Shown here piece by piece: positions 34,170 to 43,554 of a stretch of DNA of 64,000 nt. Positions within the stretch are counted from its first letter, which is position 1; every line of letters begins with the position of its first letter. The notes beneath the pieces are model-generated. The model did no database searches, was not told the origin of the DNA, and saw nothing but the letters and a program-made list of their open reading frames with translations. Origin of the DNA: Acidovorax delafieldii (GTDB taxonomy: Bacteria; Pseudomonadota; Gammaproteobacteria; Burkholderiales; Burkholderiaceae_C); contig NZ_VJWE01000017.1 of assembly GCF_007993815.1 (NCBI RefSeq), positions 124,001 to 188,000 of the forward strand. Reading direction: 5' to 3'. A program made the position numbers and the translations under genes.

Positions 34170-35222
34170 ATGAGCAAGTCCCTGAGACTGTCCGAGAAAT
34201 GGTTCCGCCGTGGCCTGTGGCTGGTGGCGCTGGTGTTTGCCAGTTTCCTCATCGGGCTGGGCGGCACCATCGTGGGCGATCTGCCCAAGGTCGAGACACC
34301 GCTGCGGGTGGACGACTTTCTGGACAAAGCCGCAGCCGACAAGCTGCGTGCCGAGGTCAAAACGGCGCGCCAGGCCGAACAGGACGCGCAGACCGCGCTG
34401 GAGCAGGCCCAGCTGCAGCGCAGCAAGGTGCGCAGCGAGGTGCAGGCCGAGCGAGAGAGCTTCAACAACTGGCTGTCCACGCGCAGCGCCACGCAGCGGG
34501 CCGACCAGGACCCCGAGGTGATCGCGCGCACCCAGGCGCTCGACGCCCTCAAGCTGGTGGAGCGCAAGGCCCAGCAGGCGGTGGAGACGCAGCAGCAGGC
34601 CGCCCTTGATGCCCGCCAGGCGGCAGCCGCCCGGCAGGAGCAGCTCAACCAGATGGAGTCCGACGGCTATGTGAAGCTCGGGGCCGAGCGCCGCAAGGTC
34701 GAGCTGCGCGTGTTCCTGTACCGCCTGGCCCTCACGCTGCCGCTGTTGGCCGCAGCCGGCTGGCTGTTCGTCAAGAAGCGCAAGAGCACCTACTGGCCGT
34801 TCGTGTGGGGTTTTATCTTCTTTGCGCTGTTTGCCTTCTTTGTGGAGCTGGTGCCCTACCTGCCGAGCTACGGCGGCTACGTGCGCTACGTGGTGGGCAT
34901 TGCCGTGACGGCTGTGGTTGGGCGCTACGCCATCCAGGCGCTCAACCGCTATCTGGAGCGCCAGAAGCTGGCCGAGGCCTTGCCCGACCAGGAGCGCCGC
35001 AAGGAACTGAGCTACGACGTGGCCCTGGCCCGCCTGGCCAAGAGCGTGTGCCCCGGCTGCGAGCGGCCCGTGGACCTGAAAAACGAGAAGATCGATTTTT
35101 GTCCGCACTGCGGCATCGGCCTGTTCGACCACTGCGGCCACTGCAGCACCCGCAAGAGCGCGTTTGCACGGTTCTGCCATGCCTGTGGCACCGGGGCGGG
35201 CGTGAAACTGGCGCAGGAGTGA
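34170..35222 (+). CDS. Coiled-coil membrane protein with C-terminal zinc ribbons
   Basis: A 350-residue protein: one membrane helix (about residues 12-33), a long charged coiled coil rich in Ala, Gln and Glu (about residues 45-180), three more membrane helices (about 190-270) and a C-terminal cysteine-rich part with CPGCERP, CPHCGIG, CGHCSTRK and CHACGTG, which look like two zinc ribbons. ATG 34170 follows GAGGAGAAGA. I do not recognise the family. The layout suggests an envelope-anchored scaffold with cytoplasmic metal-binding modules, perhaps for protein-protein contact. Confidence 0.6.
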   Translation: MSKSLRLSEKWFRRGLWLVALVFASFLIGLGGTIVGDLPKVETPLRVDDFLDKAAADKLRAEVKTARQAEQDAQTALEQAQLQRSKVRSEVQAERESFNNWLSTRSATQRADQDPEVIARTQALDALKLVERKAQQAVETQQQAALDARQAAAARQEQLNQMESDGYVKLGAERRKVELRVFLYRLALTLPLLAAAGWLFVKKRKSTYWPFVWGFIFFALFAFFVELVPYLPSYGGYVRYVVGIAVTAVVGRYAIQALNRYLERQKLAEALPDQERRKELSYDVALARLAKSVCPGCERPVDLKNEKIDFCPHCGIGLFDHCGHCSTRKSAFARFCHACGTGAGVKLAQE

Positions 35223-35255
35223 GGCGGGCCGCAGAGCGGCGCCGACAACGCTGAC

Positions 35256-36665
35256 CTAGCCCACCATCACCCGGTTGCGCCCCTCGGCCTTTGCGCGGTA
35301 CAGGGCCGTGTCGGCGGCCAGCAGCAGGGTGTCCATGTCGGCATCCGCACCCAGAGTGGCGCTGTGCACCAGGCCGATGCTGACGGTGGCCCGCTGGGGG
35401 CCGCCCTGCGTCGCATCCAGCGCCTGCCGCTCCACGGCGCTGCGCACCCTTTCTGCAATGGCCTGCGCCTCGGTGGGGGACACGCCGGGCAGCACGGCGG
35501 CAAACTCTTCGCCCCCCATGCGACCCAGCACGTCGTCGGCGCGCAGCGCGCGCGCCATGGTCTGCGCAATGCTGACCAGCAGTCGGTCGCCCGCGCCGTG
35601 TCCGTGCTGGTCGTTGACCTGCTTGAAGTGGTCCACGTCCACCATCATCACCGCCAGCCCGGTGGATTCACGCTGGTAGCGCTCCAGCAGGCGATCGCCC
35701 TGTTTGAGCAGCGCACGGCGGGCCAGCACGCCCGTCAGGTCGTCATGGCGCACGGCATGGTGCAGGCGCCGCAGGGCCTCCGCGCGCGCCGCGCTGGCAC
35801 AGGCCACGGCCAGGGGCCCCAGGGCCAGGAGCGTGACGCCCACGCGCAGCGAGAACACATCGCCCGCATGGGCCGGTGTGAAATTGAGCACACCCGTAGC
35901 CACACCAGCCATGGTCCACAGGCACACCACCAGCGACAGCAGGCTGGAGGTGAAGGCGCTGTAGCTCAACGCACACCACAGCAACCCGGGCACGACAAAA
36001 GCCAGCATGCCGGGCCCGCCGATGAGCGTGCGGATGCCCTCGGCCAGCACCAGCGAACTGACGGGTGCGACGCGCCAGAACAGGGGGGTGTCCGGGGTGT
36101 GCGAGGGCGGGTCTGCCGCGCGCGGAGCGGCCAGCACCACGGGCACGATGAGCATGTAGTTCATCAGCTCGGTGCTGAACCACAGGGACAGCAGGTCCGT
36201 CCACGGGGAGTCGAAATACACCGGTGCCGCGCCGCAGCCTGCCAGCGCACCCACTGCGCTGGCAACCAGCGCTGCCAGCAGCAGGTACAGCGCCGCCACC
36301 GTGCGCTGCAGCCGCAGGATGGGCTCGTCCAGCCCCCGCAGCACCAGCCAGCCGGCGGTGGCGCCCAGCAGGTTGGCGGCGTTGAGCCACAGGGCCATGC
36401 CCCAGGCACTGCCGGTAGCCAGGTCGGCCGCTACATAGCCCACTGCCGCCGCCACCCAGGCGGGTGGCCGTGCCAGATGGGGGTAGCGCACCAGCAGCCC
36501 CAGCAGCAGTGCATTGGCAGGCCAGAACGCCGACAGAAAGCCGATGGGACGCGCAAAGATGCCCACCAGGCAGGCGGTGAAGATCAGCAGCGCCAGGGCG
36601 GCCCAGGCCACGGGCGGGGGAACGGTCCGGGCGGGGGCAAAGAGGCGGGGCAGGGTGGGCGGCAT
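35256..36665 (-). CDS. Diguanylate cyclase with MASE1 membrane sensor
   Basis: A 469-residue protein. The N-terminal 290 residues hold about eight to ten membrane helices of the MASE1 sensor type. The C-terminal GGDEF domain begins at DDLTGVLARRALL and has VDVDHFKQVNDQHGHGAGD, then the active-site loop GGEEF preceded by RADD, an RxxD inhibitory I-site. The catalytic residues are intact, so it should make c-di-GMP with product inhibition. ATG 36665 is used; the much longer open frame upstream lies over the PAS-LuxR gene in another frame. It is one of two GGEEF proteins flanking a PAS-LuxR regulator on the same strand. Confidence 0.85.
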   Translation of the reverse strand: MPPTLPRLFAPARTVPPPVAWAALALLIFTACLVGIFARPIGFLSAFWPANALLLGLLVRYPHLARPPAWVAAAVGYVAADLATGSAWGMALWLNAANLLGATAGWLVLRGLDEPILRLQRTVAALYLLLAALVASAVGALAGCGAAPVYFDSPWTDLLSLWFSTELMNYMLIVPVVLAAPRAADPPSHTPDTPLFWRVAPVSSLVLAEGIRTLIGGPGMLAFVVPGLLWCALSYSAFTSSLLSLVVCLWTMAGVATGVLNFTPAHAGDVFSLRVGVTLLALGPLAVACASAARAEALRRLHHAVRHDDLTGVLARRALLKQGDRLLERYQRESTGLAVMMVDVDHFKQVNDQHGHGAGDRLLVSIAQTMARALRADDVLGRMGGEEFAAVLPGVSPTEAQAIAERVRSAVERQALDATQGGPQRATVSIGLVHSATLGADADMDTLLLAADTALYRAKAEGRNRVMVG

Positions 36666-36705
36666 GTCGGCAGCGAAGGCGTGCGGGCCCCGATTGTCCC
36701 CGGTG

Positions 36706-37275
36706 TCAGGGCATGCCCAACAGCAGGGCCACCAATTCGCCCGTGCTGGTGGCCCCCAGCTTGCGCATGATCCGCCCCCGGTGGGCCTCCACCGTGCGGT
36801 GGCTGATGTGGAGGTGGCGGGCAATCTGCTTGCTGGTGGCACCGGTGACGATGTGCTGCGCCACCTCGCGCTCACGCACCGTGAGCGGGGTGCTGACCAC
36901 CCGGCGGTGCGAGATGTCTTCAAACATCCACACCGCGCGCGCAAACGGTTGGGCGCGGTCCAGCGCACGGCCCACCACATGGCACCAGAACAGCGTGCCG
37001 TCCCGGCGGCGCATCACTCGCTCGTCGCTGTAGCTGCCGGTGTCCATCATGGCGGGCAGGCCCAGGTTGCCGGTGTGGGTGAATTCGTCCAGCGACGGAT
37101 ACAGCGGCGCCAGCGGCTGGCCCAGCAGCTCGGCCTGTTCGTAGCCAAACATGCGGGCAAAGGCGTCGTTGCAGATCTCGATGCAGCGTTCGCGCGTCAC
37201 GCACATGCCAACGGGGGCCAGGTTGAAGGCCAGTTCCAGCGCTTCATTCAAGGGGGCTTGGCGGGCGGTAGGCAT
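36706..37275 (-). CDS. PAS domain LuxR-type response regulator
   Basis: A 189-residue regulator: a PAS domain (about residues 10-125; NLAPVGMCVTRERCIEICND, ARMFGYEQAELLG, RRRDGTLFWCHVVGR) followed by a LuxR helix-turn-helix (about residues 128-185; LTVREREVAQHIVTGATSKQ, then HISHRTVEAHRGRIMRKLGA). There is no receiver domain, so the PAS domain is the likely sensor. It lies 40 bases upstream of the MASE1-GGDEF gene and 28 bases downstream of the second GGDEF gene, all on the minus strand, so the three probably form one signalling operon. Confidence 0.8.
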   Translation of the reverse strand: MPTARQAPLNEALELAFNLAPVGMCVTRERCIEICNDAFARMFGYEQAELLGQPLAPLYPSLDEFTHTGNLGLPAMMDTGSYSDERVMRRRDGTLFWCHVVGRALDRAQPFARAVWMFEDISHRRVVSTPLTVREREVAQHIVTGATSKQIARHLHISHRTVEAHRGRIMRKLGATSTGELVALLLGMP

Positions 37276-37302
37276 GGGGCGGGATTGTGCGGCAGGCCGG
37301 GA

Positions 37303-38445
37303 TCAGGCCCGGCGCCCTGCGGCCACCACCACGCGGTTGCGGCCTGCGTGTTTGGCGTCGTACAGCGCCTGGTCGGCGGCGCCCAGCCATTCGGCCCAGT
37401 TGCCGCCGCCAGAGGTCACGCAGACCATGCCGATGCTCACGGTCACGGGAATGCCCTCCCCCGCTTCTGTGAGGCGGATGTTCTGCACCGCGCTGCACAG
37501 GCGCTGGGCCACGGCCGCCGCATGCTCTGCCGTTGCGTCGGGCAGGTACACCAGAAACTCTTCACCGCCCCAGCGGGCCAGCAGGTCCGACCCCCGCAAC
37601 TCGCTGCCCAGGGCCTCGGCCGCTGCCCGCAGCACGCGGTCGCCCGCCGCATGGCCAAAGCGATCGTTGATGTGCTTGAAGTGGTCCAGGTCCAGCTGCG
37701 CGATGGCGCTACCCATTGGCAGCTGCGCTGGCAGCATGGACATGAGCCAGCGGCGGTTGCCGATGCCGGTGAGCGCGTCCGTCTGGGCCACCTTTTGCAG
37801 CCGCACCTCGGCCCGCTCGTTGGACAGGGACGACACCATGAGCGCTACGCCGAAGTGGCAGAACATCTGCGCGTAGAACGCACGGGCAAACCCCAGCGGG
37901 CTGGTGGCGTGCGTCGCGATGAGAAACAGCTGCAGTGCAAACAGGCCGGCACTGATTAGCAAAAGCCCGGCCAGCAACCCGCGCGAGGGCAGGGGCTCGG
38001 TGTGGCGGTCGCGCCAGACCTCGTGGGCCGCCGCCGCCAGTGCCAGCGCGGCCGTCAGGTGGAAGGCGCCCGCGCGCAGCAGGTTGTCGAGCGGAAACTG
38101 TGTGGCGATGCCCAGTGCCAGCCAGCCGCCCGGCACTGCCGCCAGCAGAGGCAACGAAACCCGCCGGCGCCCGCTCAGGGTCCGCACGCTGGCCCAGAAC
38201 AGCGTGTAGCCCAGCGTGCCCAGCAGCAGGCTGGTGTGCGTCCACAGCCACTGGGGCAGCACCTGGTACTCGCCCTGGCCCGCCAGCTCGGCGCCGACGG
38301 CCAGAAGCAGGTAGGCCGCCGACAGCGGCCGGAGCCCTTGCGGACGGCAGGAATGCCGGCTGACATGGAAGATGCTCAGCGCGCCGGCGACCAAGGCGGT
38401 CTTGTAGAGCAGGAGGACGGTAGGGAGGTCAAGCTGTAAACCCAT
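37303..38445 (-). CDS. Membrane-bound diguanylate cyclase
   Basis: A 380-residue protein with about six to seven N-terminal membrane helices (residues 8-205) and a C-terminal GGDEF domain (about residues 215-380): DALTGIGNRRWLM, LDLDHFKHINDRFGHAAGD and GGEEF, preceded by an RxxD I-site (RGSD). Active c-di-GMP synthesis is expected. It is the first gene of the three-gene signalling group. The 141 bases between it and the next minus-strand gene show no further gene. Confidence 0.85.
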   Translation of the reverse strand: MGLQLDLPTVLLLYKTALVAGALSIFHVSRHSCRPQGLRPLSAAYLLLAVGAELAGQGEYQVLPQWLWTHTSLLLGTLGYTLFWASVRTLSGRRRVSLPLLAAVPGGWLALGIATQFPLDNLLRAGAFHLTAALALAAAAHEVWRDRHTEPLPSRGLLAGLLLISAGLFALQLFLIATHATSPLGFARAFYAQMFCHFGVALMVSSLSNERAEVRLQKVAQTDALTGIGNRRWLMSMLPAQLPMGSAIAQLDLDHFKHINDRFGHAAGDRVLRAAAEALGSELRGSDLLARWGGEEFLVYLPDATAEHAAAVAQRLCSAVQNIRLTEAGEGIPVTVSIGMVCVTSGGGNWAEWLGAADQALYDAKHAGRNRVVVAAGRRA

Positions 38446-38586
38446 GGCGCTGCGTGGCGGTCGTGTGATGGCAGTTGTTGGAGCGGATCAGATCGGGTGG
38501 TCTCTGTCCCCCGTATGGTGGCCGAAAGAAGTGACAGGTGACAGATGCCAGCGCGGCGCAGGGTGGATGCCGGGGGGGGCTGGTCC

Positions 38587-39096
38587 TCAGCGCTGGCGCC
38601 ACCGCTTCTTCCACTGCCGCTGGATCACCCGCGCCACGCGCCAGGCCCACGAGGCGCGGGCACGTTCCAGGACGGCATGCTTGAGCTGCATCCAGTGCGC
38701 GTGGGTCCAGGCAAACCAGCGCAATTGCATGAGCGCAGGCTGCGTGAGGGTGAACAGCCGCGCCACCACCGCCGTGCCCACCACCTTGGCCAACACGATC
38801 ACCAGCATGCCCAGCACCACATGCCCGCGCCCGATGGCCCAGAGCGCCAGCAGCTTGATCGGCAGCAGCAAGGCCGTAGGCAACGCAAACAAGGCCACCG
38901 CAGCCCAGGGCGGCAGGGAGCGCACCCAGCCTTCGATCCAGCGCAGCCCCGGCCAGCGGCCGATGCGCGCCAGCAGGCGCTGCAGAGGCTCCCAGCCCCA
39001 TTCCTCGAACAGGATCAGCAGCGCCAGCAGGCCGCTGCCAAGGCCAGTGAGGGCCCGCAGATGCCAGTGCAGCAGGTGACGCAGGAGTTTTGGAAT
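38587..39096 (-). CDS. Membrane protein without a canonical start codon
   Basis: The frame encodes a membrane-associated protein with a FEEWGWEPLQRLLARIGRWP segment, then LPPWAAVALFALPTALLLPIKL, a later helix (VVLGMLVIVLAKVVGTAVVA) and a basic C-terminus (QRQWKKRWRQR). Family-like sequence extends well upstream of the only ordinary start (GTG 38925), as far as PKLLRHLLHWHLRAL. No ATG, GTG or TTG lies between 38925 and an in-frame stop near 39130; an ATT codon at 39096 sits exactly where relatives appear to begin. I annotate from ATT (169 residues); the fallback from GTG is 112 residues. Function unknown. Confidence 0.55.
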   Translation of the reverse strand: MPKLLRHLLHWHLRALTGLGSGLLALLILFEEWGWEPLQRLLARIGRWPGLRWIEGWVRSLPPWAAVALFALPTALLLPIKLLALWAIGRGHVVLGMLVIVLAKVVGTAVVARLFTLTQPALMQLRWFAWTHAHWMQLKHAVLERARASWAWRVARVIQRQWKKRWRQR

Positions 39097-39177
39097 GATT
39101 TTGGCCCGATGCGCTAGTGGATCATGCCTGAGGCGCTATGTAAAACATAGCAATCTGGCGGGAGGCATCTCCGCAGC

Positions 39178-40425
<1,248 letters not shown>

Positions 40426-40459
40426 CTACACTGGTCTGTACTCACTCAAGGAGAACCCC

Positions 40460-40939
40460 ATGCTCAAGATCCTCATCGCCGTGGACGGCTCCGAACTCTC
40501 CCTGGATGGCGTGCACCACGCGCTGGCGCTGGTGCGCCAGGGGCTCCAGGCCACGATGGTGCTGGCCAACGTGCAGGAGCCCGCCACGCTGTACGAACTG
40601 GTGACCACCCGCGACCCCGACCTGATCGCCGCCGCCAGCCTGGAGGCGGGCCAGCATTTGATGGCGCCAGCGCGCGCGCTGCTCGATGCCGCCGGGGTGG
40701 CCTACGAAACCGATGTGGGCGTGGGCGATGTGGCGCACACGCTGGTGGACATGATCGAGCGCTCGGGCTGCGACATGGTCATCATCGGTGCCAAGGGGCA
40801 GGGCGCCATCACCAGCGCGCTGCTCGGGTCGGTGTCGCAGGAGGTGGCCCATGCCAGTCCGGTGCCGGTGACCATCGTCAAGCATGCCGAGGTGCAGGAG
40901 GGGGTGGACAGCGACGCGGTCGAGGACGCCGAAGCCTGA
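40460..40939 (+). CDS. Universal stress protein, UspA family
   Basis: A 159-residue single-domain Usp. KILIAVDGSELSLDGVHHAL starts strand 1 and helix 1; the ATP-binding motif G-x2-G-x9-G-S appears as GAKGQGAITSALLGSVS near residue 114, followed by VPVTIVK. Ligand-binding residues are kept, so it likely binds ATP. AAGGAGAA precedes the ATG. It is monocistronic between divergent tgt and convergent 41036-41422. Confidence 0.85.
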   Translation: MLKILIAVDGSELSLDGVHHALALVRQGLQATMVLANVQEPATLYELVTTRDPDLIAAASLEAGQHLMAPARALLDAAGVAYETDVGVGDVAHTLVDMIERSGCDMVIIGAKGQGAITSALLGSVSQEVAHASPVPVTIVKHAEVQEGVDSDAVEDAEA

Positions 40940-40985
40940 CCCCTTTGGCGCCCGCCCTGATAGAAAAAGACAGGACAAAGGAAAA

Positions 40986-41004
40986 GGGCCGCTGTGCGCG
41001 GCCC
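40986..41004 (-). terminator. Rho-independent terminator of the gene at 41036-41422
   Basis: GGGCCGC (40986-40992), loop TGTGC, GCGGCCC (40998-41004). On the minus strand the hairpin is followed by TTTTCCTTTGTCC. It lies 30 bases after the stop of the minus-strand gene and may also end usp transcription from the other side. Confidence 0.65.
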
Positions 41005-41035
41005 CGATCGGAATGTGTGGGAGAGGTTGCCCGGA

Positions 41036-41422
41036 TCAGGCCGCCTTGCGAAACGGCTCCGAGGGCCGCTGCAGCTTGCCATGGGGCAGGGTGGCCAGGC
41101 GCGAGAACATGCGGCGCACATAGCCGCGCACCCACAGGCATTTGTTGAGCTCGTCCACGGGCAGCGGGCCTGACACCACCACGATGTCGTTGGCCACGTC
41201 CTGTGCACCGGCAGCGCGCAGGCGGCGGCGCGTGTTGTTGGCCCAGGACTGGATGCGCGTGGGGCTGCCGTGCTGGTGCACCTCGCCCGTGTGCACATCG
41301 AACGCAATGGCCACCGTGTCGGTCTTGAGCTTGAAGCGGCGTTCACCCGTGACGGCGCTGGGCGCCTCGCGCATGTCATACAGGTAATAGCTGCCTGCCT
41401 TGAGCTGGTATTGCATGTCCAT
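41036..41422 (-). CDS. Hypothetical protein of 128 residues
   Basis: A soluble, basic protein with no signal or membrane segment. Notable parts are KAGSYYLYDMREAPSAVTGE near the start, a middle THTGEVHQHGSP-like turn (VHTGEVHQHGSPTRIQSW), and a C-terminal GPLPVDELNKCLWVRGYVRR. I do not recognise a family. The start MDMQYQ at 41422 follows AGAGGAA; the frame is open further upstream without a credible start. Followed by a terminator, so monocistronic. Confidence 0.6.
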   Translation of the reverse strand: MDMQYQLKAGSYYLYDMREAPSAVTGERRFKLKTDTVAIAFDVHTGEVHQHGSPTRIQSWANNTRRRLRAAGAQDVANDIVVVSGPLPVDELNKCLWVRGYVRRMFSRLATLPHGKLQRPSEPFRKAA

Positions 41423-41690
41423 GGGTGTGTTCCTCTTTGTCGGCATTGTCGAGGGGCACGCGGCAGGCAATGGCAGGTAAAACGGTGGGAAAGGGGCTCT
41501 TATTGAGCGCCTCTCACAGGGGGCCACGCCGGTTTCTGTGCGCGTGCCATTGTGGCCGCGCGTCGGCGTCATCCGGAGAAACTTGAGGACGATGTCGTAA
41601 CGAGTTGTGAGGGCCTTCGCCCCGCCTTGGGCTACTGCTGGCTGGTGCTTCGTCCAAGGCGTATGCAACTGGCGCGGCCCCAGGCGCGGG

Positions 41691-41790
41691 CAGCCAAGCA
41701 AGGGCCGCCCCGCAGCGAGGGCTGCGTCCCCCTGCCCACATCGCGTAGCGATGTGAGAGCGGGGGGAAGGCGCGCAGCGCCTCAGGGGGG
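41691..41790 (-). repeat. GC-rich REP-like repeat, copy A (in a 376-base gene-free gap)
   Basis: On the minus strand it reads CCCCCCTGAGGCGCTGCGCG, CCTTCCCCC, then after an insert AGGGGGACGCAGCC and CTCGCTGCGGGGCGGCCCTT, then GCTTG. The same outer parts occur at 60094-60177. The insert carries a hairpin ACATCGC-GTA-GCGATGT (41737-41753). It fills the end of the gap 41423-41798; the rest of that gap shows nothing recognisable. Confidence 0.7.
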
Positions 41791-41798
41791 TGTCTCTG

Positions 41799-43025
41799 CT
41801 AGAAATCCACCAGACTCAACCCCACACTGAACACAGTGCGCTTGCGGTTGTAGTCGATCATGCTGTCGCCGTAGCCGCTGAACAGCGAGGTGTGCAGGCG
41901 CAGGTTGCTCTTGCTGCCGAACAGGCCGGTGCCCAGGGCCTGCAGCCATTCCACACGCACCGAGCCCCGGTCACTGCTGGCCAGCGTGTGGCGCACCGTG
42001 GCGCCCAGGGTGTTGTCCTTGTTCACGTTCCACAGCAGCGACAGTTCGCCCCGGCCGATGTAGTCGCTGATGCCCGGGTTGTCGTCGCTGCCTGCGCTTT
42101 CGGGGATGCGCTTCCAGATGCGGGCGTTCACGCTGAAGCGGTTGTCCAGTTCGATGCCGGTCATCAGGTAGGCGCGGTTCCAGCTGCGCGACAGCGGCTT
42201 GCTCTGGCCGTTGGACTGGTGCACCAGGCCGATGCCGCTGTAGCGCCACTTCCAGCCAAACGGCAGTTGTGCCGTGGTGGGGTACACGTACATCAGCTCG
42301 GGCTCGTGGTCGGTGGCGCGGAAGGGGCGCGAGATCTCGGGGGTGAACAGCTGCCAGTACGACTGCTGCGTGTAGCCAAACCAGAGCGAGTCCTTGAGCG
42401 TGGGGTGGCCCTGGGTCAGCAGGCCCTGCGCAATCTTCGTGCGCACGGACAGCTGGATGCGGTTTTCGGTGCGGCGGTACGGGGTCGAGTCGGTGGCCGA
42501 GTTGCCGTCGGCATCCGACGCGGGCTGGCGGTTCACGCTGCTCGACGCCACCACCGACACCGTGATCGGGCGGTAGCCCCGGAAGCTGAACGTGCCGCAG
42601 TCCGTGCCCGTTTCCAGCTCCCAGAAGCGGGAGAGATCGCTGTACTGCGGGTCGCGGCAGCCTTCGGTGCGCGCCACGTCGATGATGCGGGTGGCAGGCA
42701 GCGTGGCGTCCACCGGCGGGGGCACGGCCGACGAAGAGCTTGCGCCGCTGGCACTGGCCGACGCCGAAGCAGCAGGGGCTTGCCAGGACTGCGCTCCTGC
42801 AGGAGCGGCCTGGGCCTGTTCGGCCGCCCAGGCGTCAAAGCAGGCCAGGCGCGCCTGGTTGTCGCTGGACAGGGCGGTGCAGCGGCGCAGGGCCGCGTCG
42901 GTCCCGGCGGATGCGGCAGGTGCTGATTGCGCAAAGGCCGCGCCGGCCGGGGCCAGGGCTGCGAGCAGCAAGGCCAGCGGGCGGTGCAGACGGGACGCGG
43001 GGGTACCCCGCGCAACGGCGCTCAT
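41799..43025 (-). CDS. pldA: Outer-membrane phospholipase A
   Basis: A 408-residue OMPLA. A signal peptide covers about residues 1-32 (ending AFA); an unusual 100-residue Ala/Ser/Pro-rich N-terminal part with two cysteines follows; the beta-barrel begins near residue 150. The catalytic dyad is seen in GIGLVHQSNGQS (His and Ser), with the supporting Asn in SRSWNRAYL. PldA hydrolyses acyl chains of phospholipids that reach the outer leaflet of the outer membrane. The start ATG overlaps the stop of the preceding lipoprotein gene as ATGA; the longer frame upstream has no signal at its start. Confidence 0.85.
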   Translation of the reverse strand: MSAVARGTPASRLHRPLALLLAALAPAGAAFAQSAPAASAGTDAALRRCTALSSDNQARLACFDAWAAEQAQAAPAGAQSWQAPAASASASASGASSSSAVPPPVDATLPATRIIDVARTEGCRDPQYSDLSRFWELETGTDCGTFSFRGYRPITVSVVASSSVNRQPASDADGNSATDSTPYRRTENRIQLSVRTKIAQGLLTQGHPTLKDSLWFGYTQQSYWQLFTPEISRPFRATDHEPELMYVYPTTAQLPFGWKWRYSGIGLVHQSNGQSKPLSRSWNRAYLMTGIELDNRFSVNARIWKRIPESAGSDDNPGISDYIGRGELSLLWNVNKDNTLGATVRHTLASSDRGSVRVEWLQALGTGLFGSKSNLRLHTSLFSGYGDSMIDYNRKRTVFSVGLSLVDF

Positions 43026-43540
43026 TGCCAGGCCGCCTGTTTGCGCAGCACAAACGGTGCTGACGGCGTGGTGGGGGTGGGGTGGGCGTTGTTCCATGTT
43101 CCGCGTATTTCCTTGCCGCAACTTCCATCGACCACCTGGCCTGTCCAGGTGGCGCTGATGTTGGTGCCGTTGATCGATTCTTCCAGGGTCAGGTCGCCGC
43201 CGTCGACGTCACCACTGACCTGGGCCGTGGTGCCGCTGCGCACCACGGTGCCACGCACGCTCTGTGCCAGCTCGGGGTGCGGGCCCAGTTGCAGCGTGGC
43301 CGTGGTGGGCTTATCTCCCGGCGCAGGGGCCTGCAGCTCGGCGCGCCACTGGCCCTGTAGGTGTTGGTGATCCATCTCTGCCGCCGCTGGGCATGCCGCC
43401 GTGGATTGTGGGCCTTTTTGGCTGATGGCGCTTGTAGGACAAGCGCTGATAGCTATCAAAAGCGCAGCAATGCCCCAGGCGCTGCGGCCACGGGGCAGGG
43501 CGGGGCGTGGGGTGGTATCGGTGGCGGGGTGTTGTGCCAT
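43022..43540 (-). CDS. Predicted lipoprotein co-translated with pldA
   Basis: A 172-residue protein. After a charged N-terminus, residues 22-33 form a hydrophobic stretch (GIAALLIAISAC) ending in a lipobox ISA-Cys at residue 34, so it should be a lipoprotein. The mature part is a small beta-rich domain (LQGQWRAELQAPAPGD, VRGTVVRSGTTAQVSGD, EIRGTWNNA) that I do not assign. The signal region is encoded by a copy of the dispersed repeat (43411-43470). It overlaps pldA by 4 bases and follows the helicase gene closely. Confidence 0.65.
   Translation of the reverse strand: MAQHPATDTTPRPALPRGRSAWGIAALLIAISACPTSAISQKGPQSTAACPAAAEMDHQHLQGQWRAELQAPAPGDKPTTATLQLGPHPELAQSVRGTVVRSGTTAQVSGDVDGGDLTLEESINGTNISATWTGQVVDGSCGKEIRGTWNNAHPTPTTPSAPFVLRKQAAWQ
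43411..43470 (+). repeat. Dispersed repeat, copy 4, inside the lipoprotein signal peptide
   Basis: GGCGCTTGTAGGACAAGCGC then TGATAGCTATCAAAAGCGC, preceded by GGGCCTTTTT. It is the best-preserved copy, including an 8-base dyad GCGCTTGT/ACAAGCGC. In the minus-strand frame it codes for ALLIAISACPTSAISQKGP, that is the hydrophobic core and lipobox of the gene at 43022-43540. Confidence 0.75.
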
Positions 43541-43554
43541 GTGCGTACGCCCTC

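Noticed and set aside
39136..39152. GCTATGT/ACATAGC dyad after tgt as a terminator
   Set aside because: A 7-bp stem with a 3-base loop but no T-run on either side; left unannotated as a terminator.
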